A stretch of 64,000 nt of DNA, taken from positions 56,156-120,155 of the forward strand of contig SOJX01000076.1 in NCBI GenBank assembly GCA_004376375.1. Reading direction: 5' to 3'. The stretch comes from Planctomycetota bacterium (GTDB lineage: Bacteria; Planctomycetota; E44-bin39). The position numbers and the translations under genes are program-made. Below the pieces are notes generated by a model. It searched no databases. It saw only the letters and a program-made list of their open reading frames with translations, and was not told where the DNA came from. Below, piece after piece: positions 9,229 to 17,379 of the stretch (position 1 is its first letter; every line of letters begins with the position of its first letter).

Positions 9229-9491
9229 CAAGAGATGAAATAATCGCCGGTGTTAACGAGATACTCATCGAGGGTTTCGAGGTCGAGCCCGGGGTCCTCA
9301 AGCCCGAAGCGGACCTGCGGGAAGACCTCGAGCTCGACTCGCTCGACGCGGTCGACCTCGTCGTCGCGCTGGAGAAGAAGTTCAAGTTCCGCATCCAGGA
9401 ACCCGACGCAAGGGCCATGAAAAAACTGGGAGACATATACGACTATATCGAGAAACGGCCCGGGGGCAGGAAAGAGGAAAAGTCCGAATGA
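9225..9491 (+). CDS. Acyl carrier protein (ACP1)
   Basis: This 88-residue acidic helical protein carries the phosphopantetheine attachment motif ELDSLDAVD with Ser39 as the modified residue. It holds the growing acyl chain as a thioester for the cluster's enzymes. It overlaps KS2 at its start and the LpxL-like acyltransferase at its end by four bases each (ATGA), so all three are translationally coupled. The coupling to an acyltransferase suggests this carrier may deliver the finished chain to a lipid acceptor, which is inference. Confidence 0.93.
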   Translation: MTRDEIIAGVNEILIEGFEVEPGVLKPEADLREDLELDSLDAVDLVVALEKKFKFRIQEPDARAMKKLGDIYDYIEKRPGGRKEEKSE

Positions 9492-10444
9492 GCGCCGCCG
9501 GCGTCAAAACACACGCCCGGCCGGGCCGTGAGAAAAAGGCCGGGTGGCGGGGCAGGACGCGCGGCGGTTACATCGGCAACTGGATATTCGTTCAACTCGT
9601 CCGCCGTATCGGCATCGGCTTCGCCTATCTCATTCTCCTCCCGGTAACGCTTTATTATATTTTTTTCGCGTCGAAGGCCATGAAGGCCGCCGACGATTAC
9701 AGGCGCAGGATCGGCTACGGCGGCCGCTCCCCGCTTGGGCGCCTCTGGGCCGCGTACAGGCACTTCTATTCCTTCGGACAGATACTGCTGGACAGGGTCG
9801 CCGTTATCAGCGGCAACGCCGGCAGGTTCAGGTTCAGGTACGAGGGGTTTCACCATATACTGGAATCCCTGAAGCTCGGCAAGGGGCTTATCATCACGAG
9901 CGCGCATTGCGGCAACTGGGAAATCGCCGCGCACCTCCTCGGAAGCCTGGACGCGCCCGTAAACATCGTCGCCTACGAGGGCGAGGTCAGGCATATCAGG
10001 CGCTACTTTGCGGAAGTCTTCCGGAACAGGAAATTCTCCATAATAGAAATGGACGGCTCGCCCGAAGTCAGCCTGGCCATAATGAACGCGCTCTCCAGGG
10101 GTGAAATACTGGCCATGCACGCCGACAGGTACGTCGAAGAGAGCAGGCAGCACACCGCCCTTCTGCCGTTCCTCGGCGCGCCCGCGAGGTTTCCGACCGG
10201 GCCATACGCCGTCGCGGCGGCGAGCGGCGCGCCGCTTGTACACGCATTTACGGTCCGAAGCGGGCCCTGCAAATACCGGCTGCGCGGATACCCGCCCGAA
10301 TTCCTTTCTTTCAGAAGCAGGTCTTCCAGAAAGGAACAGCTTGCGGAATGGGCCGGCAGGTTCGTCAAAAGGCTGGAAAGTATCCTGAGAGAATACCCCC
10401 TGCAGTGGCATAACTTTTACATGTTCTGGGACGATGCTCGATAA
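9488..10444 (+). CDS. LpxL/HtrB-like lysophospholipid acyltransferase
   Basis: This 318-residue protein has one membrane segment at about 42-60 and the HX4E catalytic motif HCGNWE (His140, Glu145) of the lipid A acyltransferase family. Such enzymes move an acyl chain from ACP to a membrane glycolipid or phospholipid at the inner membrane. Here the probable donor is ACP1, whose gene overlaps the start by four bases. The stop is followed immediately by an inverted-repeat array. The acceptor is unknown; aryl-polyene-type clusters often encode related acyltransferases that attach the polyene to a lipid core. Confidence 0.88.
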   Translation: MSAAGVKTHARPGREKKAGWRGRTRGGYIGNWIFVQLVRRIGIGFAYLILLPVTLYYIFFASKAMKAADDYRRRIGYGGRSPLGRLWAAYRHFYSFGQILLDRVAVISGNAGRFRFRYEGFHHILESLKLGKGLIITSAHCGNWEIAAHLLGSLDAPVNIVAYEGEVRHIRRYFAEVFRNRKFSIIEMDGSPEVSLAIMNALSRGEILAMHADRYVEESRQHTALLPFLGAPARFPTGPYAVAAASGAPLVHAFTVRSGPCKYRLRGYPPEFLSFRSRSSRKEQLAEWAGRFVKRLESILREYPLQWHNFYMFWDDAR

Positions 10445-10449
10445 GCTTA

Positions 10450-10666
10450 AAGAAGTACCAAGTACCAGGTACTCGTTACTCGGTACTCGGTACTTGTTAC
10501 TTGGTTCTTGGTTCTTGGTTCTTGGTACTTGGTACTCGGCACTCGGTACTCGGTACTCGATACTCGATACTCGGTACTCGGTACTTGGTACTTGGTGCTT
10601 TGTACTTGGTACTTGGTACTTGGTACCTGGTACCTGGTACCTGGTACCTGGTACTTGGTACTTCTT
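10450..10666. repeat. Heptamer tandem array (TACTCGG/TACTTGG/TACCTGG) with perfect 23-bp inverted ends
   Basis: About 30 degenerate seven-base units fill the gap between the acyltransferase and radical SAM genes. Positions 10450-10472 and 10644-10666 are exact reverse complements, so the whole tract can fold into a long hairpin in the transcript. Similar units recur at 20486-20535, 41123-41250, 44735-44945 and 48113-48220. Short open frames in this tract are repeat artefacts. Confidence 0.9.
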
Positions 10667-10689
10667 AATCAGAGATTGAGAGGGCTGCC

Positions 10690-12045
10690 TTGGCTGGAGC
10701 CAGAGTTTTCCTGATATCCGCCAACGTCGAAACAGTTCCGGTTCCCGCGTATCCCGTCGCAATCGCCCGGCTCGCGGGCGCACTCGAAAGAGCGGGCCAT
10801 CACGCGGAACAGTTCGACGTACTCGTTCACGGAATTCCCGCCCTCGCGGGCAGGGTTTCAGATTACAACCCGGACCTCGTCGCCGTTTCACTGCGCGTCA
10901 TCGACAACGTCACCTGCGACGACTCGAAATCGTACGTTTCCGTTTACGCCAACATCCTGGATGCTGTCCGGAAAAACTCCGGGGCGCCGGTCGTCCTCGG
11001 CGGCAGCGCGTTCTCGCTCTTCCCCGAAATCCTGATGGAGCGGCTCGGCGCGGATTACGGCGTTACCGGGCCGGGGGAAATCGCGCTTTGCAGTATTGCC
11101 GATTCCATAAACCGGAGCGGCAAAAAACCGGACAGGGGCGAAATCATCAACGGGCACGGGGAATCCGCAACCGGCGGAAAACCCGAAATTTCAAAATCGG
11201 AGCACGACGCCGGGCTGGTCAAGTTCTATTTCGAAAAGGCCGGGATGATCGGCCTGCAGGCCAAAAGGGGATGCATCTTCCACTGCTCCTACTGCACCTA
11301 CCCCCTTATCGACGGCTCGGACCTGACATGGTACGACCCGTCCGAAATGGCCGGCGAGCTCGAGTTCCTCAAAAAGGAACACGGCGTGGATTACTTCTTC
11401 ATTGTCGATTCCGTTTTCAACCTCGATGCCGAAAAGGAAGCCGCGTTTGCCGAAGAAATTATCGCAAGGAACCTGGATATTTCGTGGGGCGCGTTTTTCA
11501 CCCCCGCAGGAATCAGCGCAGAATACCTGGGCCTGCTGGTAAAGAGCGGGCTCAAACACGTGGAGTTCGGCACCGAGGCTTTCTCGGACACGATGCTCGA
11601 ATCATACTGCAAATCTTTTTCGGTCGCGGATGCCCTGAACGCGACGGCCGCCTGCATCGACGCGGGAGCAAACGCCGCCCACTACCTGCTGTTCGGCGGG
11701 CCCGGCGAAGACGAACGGACGGTGCGCGAAACGATGGAAAACGCCCGGCATCTCGACAGGTGCGTTTTCTTTCCTTTTGCCGGCGTCAGGATTTACCCCG
11801 GCACCGGACTGCACCGGAGGGCCGTAGCCGACGGCGTTGTCGCGCCCGGCTGCGACTGCTTCGATCCCGTTTTTTATATTTCCCCGAAAATCACTACCGG
11901 CAGGATATGGGAAATCGCGGACCTGTACGCCGGCGGCGCCCGGCGCTGGGTCACGCCGGACAGTTACGCGAAAATGGAGCCCGTGATGTCGCGCATGCGC
12001 GCCCGCGGAAAAAAAGGCCCGCTCTGGGAATACCTGCTATACTAG
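10690..12045 (+). CDS. B12-binding-type radical SAM protein
   Basis: This 451-residue enzyme has an N-terminal Rossmann-like region of the cobalamin-binding radical SAM type, with VVLGGSAFSLFPE at about 101-113. The radical SAM core follows with the iron-sulfur cluster ligands Cys195, Cys199 and Cys202 (CX3CX2C in RGCIFHCSYC). A TTG start at 10690 is supported by GAGAGG upstream and by the family-like N-terminus ARVFLISAN. This class performs methylations, cyclisations and other radical chemistry. In this cluster it could modify the acyl chain, but the reaction cannot be read from the sequence. An inverted-repeat array lies immediately upstream. Confidence 0.87.
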   Translation: MAGARVFLISANVETVPVPAYPVAIARLAGALERAGHHAEQFDVLVHGIPALAGRVSDYNPDLVAVSLRVIDNVTCDDSKSYVSVYANILDAVRKNSGAPVVLGGSAFSLFPEILMERLGADYGVTGPGEIALCSIADSINRSGKKPDRGEIINGHGESATGGKPEISKSEHDAGLVKFYFEKAGMIGLQAKRGCIFHCSYCTYPLIDGSDLTWYDPSEMAGELEFLKKEHGVDYFFIVDSVFNLDAEKEAAFAEEIIARNLDISWGAFFTPAGISAEYLGLLVKSGLKHVEFGTEAFSDTMLESYCKSFSVADALNATAACIDAGANAAHYLLFGGPGEDERTVRETMENARHLDRCVFFPFAGVRIYPGTGLHRRAVADGVVAPGCDCFDPVFYISPKITTGRIWEIADLYAGGARRWVTPDSYAKMEPVMSRMRARGKKGPLWEYLLY

Positions 12046-12078
12046 TACTCTGTTACGCCTGATATGATAAGCAGGCCG

Positions 12079-12106
12079 TCATTGTGAGGAGCGAAGCGAC
12101 GAAGCT
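12079..12106. repeat. Dispersed repeat of the 'CATTGTGAGGAGCGAAGCGA' type
   Basis: The sequence around 12080-12106 matches the widely distributed intergenic repeat (CATTGYGAGGAGCGAAGCGACGAAGC) that I know from many environmental bacterial genomes. Only one copy is seen in this window. Function is unknown. Confidence 0.5.
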
Positions 12107-12203
12107 TTTTAGCTATCAGCTATCAGCTATCAGCTATCAGCGGTCAGCAAATATATTCTATTTGTTATTAGCTGAAAGCTGATAGCTGAATGCTGACAGC
12201 TAA
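12107..12203. repeat. Inverted heptamer array AGCTATC / AGCTGAN
   Basis: Seven-base units AGCTATC (12111-12146) face units AGCTGAA/AGCTGAT/TGCTGAC (12170-12203) across an AT-rich spacer. The two arms are imperfect reverse complements, giving a cruciform or RNA hairpin just upstream of the dehydratase gene. The right arm recurs almost exactly at 13838-13867. Confidence 0.85.
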
Positions 12204-12213
12204 AGGTGATGCA

Positions 12214-12645
12214 ATGACTGACGATATTCTAAACCTCATACCTCACAGGCCGCCGATGGTCATGATAGATTCCGTCGAAGAGACCGGCGAAGCGTCGGTC
12301 CGCGCGGTGAAGACTTTTGCGCCGGGAGATTTCGGGACCGACGGCACGCGGGTCATGGAACCCGTGCTCGTGGAGTGCCTCGCGCAGGCGGCCGCCGCCA
12401 TCCAGGGCATCGAGGCCGGTAAAACGGGAAACGCACCCGCCGCGGGGATGCTTGTCGGGATAGACGGGTTTGAAATCAAAAACACCGCCGTGACGGGAAT
12501 TCCAATCGAAATAAACGTGGAAATAACAAGAAGGTTCGGACCGTTCGCGTTTGCCGAAGGCGCGCTCGCGCAGGACGGAAAAACTCTGGCGCATGGAAGC
12601 CTGAAATTCTATATCGCGGGAGGCGGGAGTGAAGCACCGCGCTAA
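12214..12645 (+). CDS. Hotdog-fold 3-hydroxyacyl-ACP dehydratase, ApeI/ApeP-like
   Basis: This 143-residue protein starts with the LIPHRPPMVMIDSV motif characteristic of the aryl-polyene-type dehydratases related to FabA/FabZ, with catalytic-type His11. ATG 12214 is preferred over an in-frame ATG at 12190, because AAGGTGAT lies just before it and the upstream codons belong to the repeat array. The enzyme should remove water from 3-hydroxyacyl-ACP to make the enoyl intermediates that build the polyene. The KS3 gene begins 17 bases before its stop, which indicates coupling. Confidence 0.87.
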   Translation: MTDDILNLIPHRPPMVMIDSVEETGEASVRAVKTFAPGDFGTDGTRVMEPVLVECLAQAAAAIQGIEAGKTGNAPAAGMLVGIDGFEIKNTAVTGIPIEINVEITRRFGPFAFAEGALAQDGKTLAHGSLKFYIAGGGSEAPR

Positions 12646-13813
12646 CATTATCGGCGCAGAAGCAATAAACGCCCTCGGCGCGAACCTGTCCGAAATCTGG
12701 GACAGGATGATGGGCCTGGAGTGCGGAATCAGGCCGCTTGTAAACCTCCCGAAAGGAAGATACCAGACCGACGTCGCGGGCGAGGTCCTGCCCGAAATCG
12801 AAAACCGCCTGCCGGAAGTTGACGGCAACTCAAGGTTATTCCGGCTTGCGGCCGCGGCGGCAGCCGGAGCCCTGAAGCAGGCGGAATCCATCGACAGGAA
12901 CCTTGACCTTGAAAACACCGGCCTCGTCTTCTCGACCACCAAGGCCGGCATCGACGAGCTCGAAAAAATTATCACGCGGGAAAACTCCGGCAATCCCGAA
13001 TATATCTACCCCGGCGCGGTCGCGGCGAAGCTTGCCGGACACCTGTCGCTGGGAGGCCCGGTCATCGCGGTTTCGTGCGCCTGCGCTTCAGGCCTTGCGG
13101 CGATTGTGCAGGCGGCAAGAATGCTTCGCGACGGGAGCGCGGCCCGCATGCTCGTGGTCGGCGCCGACATACTCTCGGATTTCGTGATGCAGGGTTTCTC
13201 GAGCCTGCAGGCATTGAGCGAACGACCGTGCAGGCCGTACGACTGCGCGCGGGACGGGATGTCGCTCGGCGAAGGGGCGGGCGCGCTCGTGATGAGTGCG
13301 GACGAAAACCCCGAATCGCTCGCGTCCGTCGGCGGCTGGGGGATCACAAACGACTGCACCCACATCAACGTGCCCGACCCCGGCGGCAGAGGGCTGCAGA
13401 AAGCCGTCGAAGCCGCGCTCGCCATGTCGGGGAAGAAACGGTCCGAAATCGACTGCATCAACGGTCACGGAACGAGCACGATACCGAACGACGAGATGGA
13501 AGCCGAGGCCATCGCCGGCGCGTTCGGAGAGAATCCCCCTCCCCTCAGCTCCATGAAAGGATATTTCGGGCACACGATGGGCGCGGGCGGAGTTATCGAA
13601 ACGGCCATAAACATCGAGGCGCTGCGGGAAAAAATTATTCCGGCCTGCATGGGATTCGCCGAAAAGGGTGTCGGGCCGCTGCTGAACATCTGCCGCGAAC
13701 ACCTCGAGCAGAAGCGCCTCGATAACATACTGACTCTCAAGAGCGGTTTCGGCGGCATAAACGCAGCCGTTATAATAAAAGCTTTCAGCTCTCAGCAGTC
13801 AGCAATCAGCTAA
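12629..13813 (+). CDS. Beta-ketoacyl-ACP synthase, FabF-like (KS3)
   Basis: This 394-residue condensing enzyme has active-site Cys152 in CACASG, a first His in NGHGTST and a second in GHTMGAGG. It uses a GTG start that overlaps the dehydratase gene. The final ten residues (AFSSQQSAIS) are encoded by the AGCTNTC-type repeat array that begins at 13782, so the repeat has replaced or extended the natural C-terminus. Function in chain elongation is inferred from the family and from the coupling to the ApeI-like dehydratase. Confidence 0.92.
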   Translation: MKHRANIIGAEAINALGANLSEIWDRMMGLECGIRPLVNLPKGRYQTDVAGEVLPEIENRLPEVDGNSRLFRLAAAAAAGALKQAESIDRNLDLENTGLVFSTTKAGIDELEKIITRENSGNPEYIYPGAVAAKLAGHLSLGGPVIAVSCACASGLAAIVQAARMLRDGSAARMLVVGADILSDFVMQGFSSLQALSERPCRPYDCARDGMSLGEGAGALVMSADENPESLASVGGWGITNDCTHINVPDPGGRGLQKAVEAALAMSGKKRSEIDCINGHGTSTIPNDEMEAEAIAGAFGENPPPLSSMKGYFGHTMGAGGVIETAINIEALREKIIPACMGFAEKGVGPLLNICREHLEQKRLDNILTLKSGFGGINAAVIIKAFSSQQSAIS

Positions 13814-13867
13814 TTATTTTCATTATTAATAATATAGCTGAAAGCTGATAGCTGAATGCTGACAGCT
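13782..13867. repeat. Second inverted heptamer array AGCTNTC / AGCTGAN, overlapping the KS3 3' end
   Basis: The left arm (13782-13811) codes the last residues of KS3. The AT-rich spacer contains TTATTAATAATATA, and the right arm (13838-13867) repeats the units AGCTGAA, AGCTGAT and TGCTGAC. It is a near copy of the array at 12107-12203, so the dehydratase-KS3 gene pair is bracketed by the same repeat on both sides. Confidence 0.85.
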
Positions 13868-13914
13868 CGAAATAACATACATTTTGCCACTGGCTGCAAG
13901 CAGAGTTCCATGAC

Positions 13915-14742
13915 ATGAAAACGAATCTGTATATCACATCTTTCGGCTTCATCGACTCGTCCGGGTTCGGCGGGACCGGCTCGAAGGGGACGGTATGCGG
14001 ACTGCCCGAGCGCTTCCGGTGGCGCGAATTTTCGGAGCGTCCTTACGAGCGCTTCGGCAGGCTCGACATCCTATCCAAACACGTGCTCGTCGCATGCGAG
14101 TCGGCGGACCTGCCGCTTGCGGAAGACGGGGGGAAAAATCACGGAACCGGAATCGTCCTGGGAACGCAGTCCGGTTCTCTCTCCGTCGACGCCGACTACT
14201 ACCGCTCCACGGCCGAAATTTCATGTGGAAGTCCGGCCCTTTTCTCGTATACTCTCCCGAATATTTCTATCGGAGAAATTGCGGCAAGGTATGGAATCGC
14301 CGGCCCGAATTCATGTATAATGGCCGGAAGCTCGAGCGGCACCGCCGCGCTGCGCGAAGGGATAAGAATTATCGAGGGGGGAGAAGCCGAATCCTGCATC
14401 GTGGTCGCCGCGGACGCGGCCTCGACGGAGAACGCCGAACTGTTCGGGCTCGGACGTGCAGGACACGCCGGGGCTTCCTGTTTTGCATACGCATTCGTAC
14501 TGGAGACTTCCGAAAGGGCGGATACGGCTCACCGGAAACCGCGGGCAGTCGTTTCATGGACCGGACCCGCGGCCGTCGGGGAGCTTGACAGCCTAAGCGG
14601 TCCGGGAGATATCTGCCGCATGCTCATGGACGGGGAAAAGGAAAAACCCGATTCGATAATGCTGCCGCTCGCGACTTCGCGGAGCGGCCGCGGAGACGTT
14701 ATCGTTATCGAGAGTTTACCGGAGCGAAAGGCCGGGAGTTAA
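13915..14742 (+). CDS. Ketosynthase-like chain-length-factor protein lacking the active cysteine
   Basis: At 275 residues this is shorter than a full ketosynthase and corresponds to the N-terminal half of the fold, as in the ketoacyl-synt_2 family found in aryl-polyene clusters. The nucleophile position reads AGSSSGTAAL, with Ser139 in place of Cys, and the two histidine motifs are absent. It is therefore probably a non-catalytic partner of a neighbouring ketosynthase, comparable to the KS-beta/chain-length factor of type II polyketide systems. That role is inference from family and position. ACP2 and KS4 follow directly. Confidence 0.83.
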   Translation: MKTNLYITSFGFIDSSGFGGTGSKGTVCGLPERFRWREFSERPYERFGRLDILSKHVLVACESADLPLAEDGGKNHGTGIVLGTQSGSLSVDADYYRSTAEISCGSPALFSYTLPNISIGEIAARYGIAGPNSCIMAGSSSGTAALREGIRIIEGGEAESCIVVAADAASTENAELFGLGRAGHAGASCFAYAFVLETSERADTAHRKPRAVVSWTGPAAVGELDSLSGPGDICRMLMDGEKEKPDSIMLPLATSRSGRGDVIVIESLPERKAGS

Positions 14743-14748
14743 ACCGCG

Positions 14749-15006
14749 ATGGACCAGCTTAAAGAGGAACTAAAGAAACTGATAATAGAATCACTCGGCC
14801 TCGAGGACGTCGAGCCCGGCGATATCGACGAAGCCGGGCCGCTGTTCGGGGAAGGCCTGGGCCTTGACTCCATCGACGCGCTCGAACTCGTCGTGATGCT
14901 CGAAAAGCATTTCGGGATTAGAATCAAGGACATCGAAGCCGGGCGCAAAGCATTCTCCTCGGTGAATACCCTTGCCGCGTTCGTCAGCGAAAACCGGGAA
15001 AAATAG
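14749..15006 (+). CDS. Acyl carrier protein (ACP2)
   Basis: This 85-residue acidic protein contains the phosphopantetheine site GLGLDSIDALEL with Ser41. It follows the chain-length-factor-like gene by six bases and overlaps the GTG start of KS4 by one base. The second carrier differs clearly from ACP1, so the two may serve different steps, such as priming or elongation versus transfer; this is inference. A GGGAG ribosome binding site precedes the ATG. Confidence 0.93.
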   Translation: MDQLKEELKKLIIESLGLEDVEPGDIDEAGPLFGEGLGLDSIDALELVVMLEKHFGIRIKDIEAGRKAFSSVNTLAAFVSENREK

Positions 15007-16196
15007 TGCCTGAACCAGTTGCCGTAACGGGAATCGGACTCGTGACCGCCGTCGGCTGGACGCCCGACGAGGTCTGGCGCTCAATCGCCGAAGGCAGAAG
15101 CGGGCTCGGCGAATTGACGCTTTTCGAATCACCGCGCTGCGGACATCTTCCCATCGCCGAAGTCAGGGGGAACCCCGCCGGGAGGAGCAGCCTCGCATCA
15201 GGCTCGCGGAGCGACCACCTCGCCGAATACGCCGCGGGGCAGGCCTTCAAAGCCGCAAACCTCGAAACCGCTCCCAGGAGAATTAACCCGAGGGCCGGGG
15301 TGGTCGTCGGCGGCTCGACCGGCGGCATGCTCGAAGCGGAAACGTTTCTCGAAAAACTCATCAATGAACGGGAAGTCGACCTCACCCTTATCGAACATTA
15401 CCTGTGCGCATCGTCCACGGACGCGATTGCCGCCCGGTTCGGGCTCGGCGCGTTCCGCTCGACGGTCTCCACGGCCTGCAGCTCCAGCGCCCTTGCAATC
15501 GCCACGGCCTGCGACGTCATCAAGTCCGGGGAGGCGGACGTAATGCTTGCCGGCGGCGTCGATTCGCTGACCAGGCTGACGTTGAACGGTTTCGCATCGC
15601 TGCTCATCGTCGCCGAAGACGGATGCAGGCCGTTCGACGAAGACCGTAAAGGCATGAGCCTCGGCGAGGGCGCGGCGTTCCTGGTTCTCGAAAACGAAAA
15701 ACACGCCGCGGATCGCGGCGCTGAAATCCTCGCCCGCGTGATAGGGTACGGAAGCACATGCGATTCGCATCATGCAACCGCTCCCGACCCCGAAGGCGAC
15801 GGGATAAGACGGGCGATGGAGATCGCGCTGAAAGACGCGGGGATTCCGGGAAAAGATATCGACTATATCAACGCGCACGGGACCGGGACGCTCGATAACG
15901 ACAGGGCCGAGGCAAACGCCGTTTTAGGCGTTTTCGGAAAAGAAATACCGCTTATCTCCTCGACAAAGAGATTTTTCGGACACACGCTTGCCGCGGCGGG
16001 TGCAATCGAAGCCGCTGTCTGCATCATGGCGCTCCGGAGGCAGCAGGTTCCCGGGAACCTGGGACTCCGAAAAGTCGAGGAAGGAATCGAAATCGCGCCC
16101 GTCCGGGAAACGCAAAACGCAAACCTGAAAACGGCGATGACCAACTCGCTTGGCTTCGGCGGTAACAACGTATCAATGATATTCGGACTTACGTAG
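15006..16196 (+). CDS. Beta-ketoacyl-ACP synthase, FabF-like (KS4)
   Basis: This 396-residue condensing enzyme has active-site Cys158 in STACSSS, the first His in NAHGTGT and the second in GHTLAAAG. GTG 15006 overlaps the ACP2 stop. The TACSSS context is the most canonical of the four ketosynthases. A ketosynthase-like protein without the cysteine follows after ten bases, giving a KS/KS-like pair that could form a heterodimer as in type II polyketide synthases; this is inference. Confidence 0.93.
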   Translation: MPEPVAVTGIGLVTAVGWTPDEVWRSIAEGRSGLGELTLFESPRCGHLPIAEVRGNPAGRSSLASGSRSDHLAEYAAGQAFKAANLETAPRRINPRAGVVVGGSTGGMLEAETFLEKLINEREVDLTLIEHYLCASSTDAIAARFGLGAFRSTVSTACSSSALAIATACDVIKSGEADVMLAGGVDSLTRLTLNGFASLLIVAEDGCRPFDEDRKGMSLGEGAAFLVLENEKHAADRGAEILARVIGYGSTCDSHHATAPDPEGDGIRRAMEIALKDAGIPGKDIDYINAHGTGTLDNDRAEANAVLGVFGKEIPLISSTKRFFGHTLAAAGAIEAAVCIMALRRQQVPGNLGLRKVEEGIEIAPVRETQNANLKTAMTNSLGFGGNNVSMIFGLT

Positions 16197-16206
16197 AAAA
16201 GGTGAA

Positions 16207-17379
16207 ATGGAAAAAGCGCTGGCAGACATAATCGGGATTGGAGCGGTCCTGCCGTCTCCGGAAGTTTCCGAGATCGAATTTCCCTTCGCTGTTGATGCGG
16301 ACGCGGCCCCCGCATATCTCTGCGAAAAAAAAATCGGCAAAGGAATCCTCCCCGCGGGGATGCTGAGAAGGCTGGGCCGCTCGCAGCGCATGGCGATGCT
16401 GTCGGCCGAAGACGCGCTCGAGGGCGTCGATATCGAATCGACGCCGCCGGAAAACAGGGCGATATGCCTCGGGACCGGGCTCGGCGAGCTCGGCGAGACG
16501 GCGGCGTTCAGCGAAAACATGATCCGGCTCGGCGAGAAAGAGCCGAAGCCTGCAAAATTCATAAACTCGGTCCACAATTCCCTGGCCGCGCAGGCCGCCA
16601 TAAGGTTCAACTTCAAAGGGGAAAACCACACGATTACGCATAAAGGCATTTCTTTCGAGCTTGCGCTATGGCAGGCCGCCGTCGTCCTCCGGGAAGAAAG
16701 GGCCGAAGTCGTCCTCGCCACCGGGGCCGACGAATTGAGCCCGTACGTCGCGCTTGTCGGAAAAAGGCTCGGCCTGTGGCGGCAGACAAACGAGCCCGTA
16801 TCCCCTCTGGCCGCCAGCGGCGGTGCCGCCAGCGGCGGTGCCGCCAGCGGCGGTGCGATACCGGGAGCGCTGCCGGGCGAGGGCGCGGCATCGCTGTTAC
16901 TGAAAAAGCCCGGCTCATCAGATAACCGCCTGGCCCGGATTAAGAGTCTTTCTATAAAATTCCTGAAAGAGAACGAGGCTCTGGAACTCGACGTCGATAC
17001 CGCGGTTGAGTTTATTCGGGAAGCTGTCGGAGAAGCGGAACTCGAATTGGACGGTTTGGACCTCGTGCTGCTCGGCGCAAACGGTAACGCCGAATCGGAT
17101 GCAGCATACGAAAAAGTCATCGAGCACATGAACGATTTATCTGGAAATATTTCCTTCGGCGTTTACCGCCATGCGTGCGGCGATTTCTTCACCGCTGCCG
17201 CAATCGGCCTTTACTTCGCCGTAAGGTCGATTCAGGAAAACAAAATAAGCAGGGGCAAGGCATGCCTTGCCCCTGCAATCAAAACCGTCGGCGGCAACAG
17301 GCCCGGCCCGGTCAGGAACATTCTTCTTTTTCACATCCATACAGGCGGTTTCCTTAGCGCCGTTCTGGTGGGGCCATGA
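16207..17379 (+). CDS. Ketosynthase-like protein without active cysteine, carrying inserted repeats
   Basis: This 390-residue protein keeps the thiolase-fold pattern (for example NSVHNSLAAQAA, and VLATGADELSP after the nucleophile elbow). The nucleophile region reads THKGISFELAL, with Gly147 where Cys is expected, so it cannot condense. Three copies of a 15-base unit encode SGGAA repeats at about residues 200-214. Further downstream a perfect 28-base palindrome (17249-17276) lies inside the frame and encodes RGKACLAPA. A structural or heterodimer role with KS4 is inferred. The start has AAAGGTGA upstream, and the stop overlaps the deacetylase start by four bases. Confidence 0.78.
   Translation: MEKALADIIGIGAVLPSPEVSEIEFPFAVDADAAPAYLCEKKIGKGILPAGMLRRLGRSQRMAMLSAEDALEGVDIESTPPENRAICLGTGLGELGETAAFSENMIRLGEKEPKPAKFINSVHNSLAAQAAIRFNFKGENHTITHKGISFELALWQAAVVLREERAEVVLATGADELSPYVALVGKRLGLWRQTNEPVSPLAASGGAASGGAASGGAIPGALPGEGAASLLLKKPGSSDNRLARIKSLSIKFLKENEALELDVDTAVEFIREAVGEAELELDGLDLVLLGANGNAESDAAYEKVIEHMNDLSGNISFGVYRHACGDFFTAAAIGLYFAVRSIQENKISRGKACLAPAIKTVGGNRPGPVRNILLFHIHTGGFLSAVLVGP
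16813..16857. repeat. 15-bp in-frame tandem repeat encoding SGGAA units
   Basis: Three consecutive copies of GCCAGCGGCGGTGCC (the third ends in GCG) lie inside the ketosynthase-like gene. The period of 15 keeps the frame, so the protein gains or loses five residues per unit. Likely a slippage-prone site. Confidence 0.85.
17249..17276. repeat. Perfect 28-bp palindrome inside a coding sequence
   Basis: The sequence from 17249 to 17276 is its own exact reverse complement, with centre CATG and arms GCAGGGGCAAGG. It looks like a dispersed palindromic element that has landed in frame in the ketosynthase-like gene. No second copy is seen in the window. Confidence 0.9.

Noticed and set aside
10434..10714. 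Short open frames rich in LGTWYLVLGTRYS-type repeats
   Set aside because: They are translations of the TACTCGG/TACTTGG array. A period of seven shifts frame every unit, so these are artefacts. The same applies to frames at 20416-20727, 41119-41751, 44604-45176 and 48030-48370.
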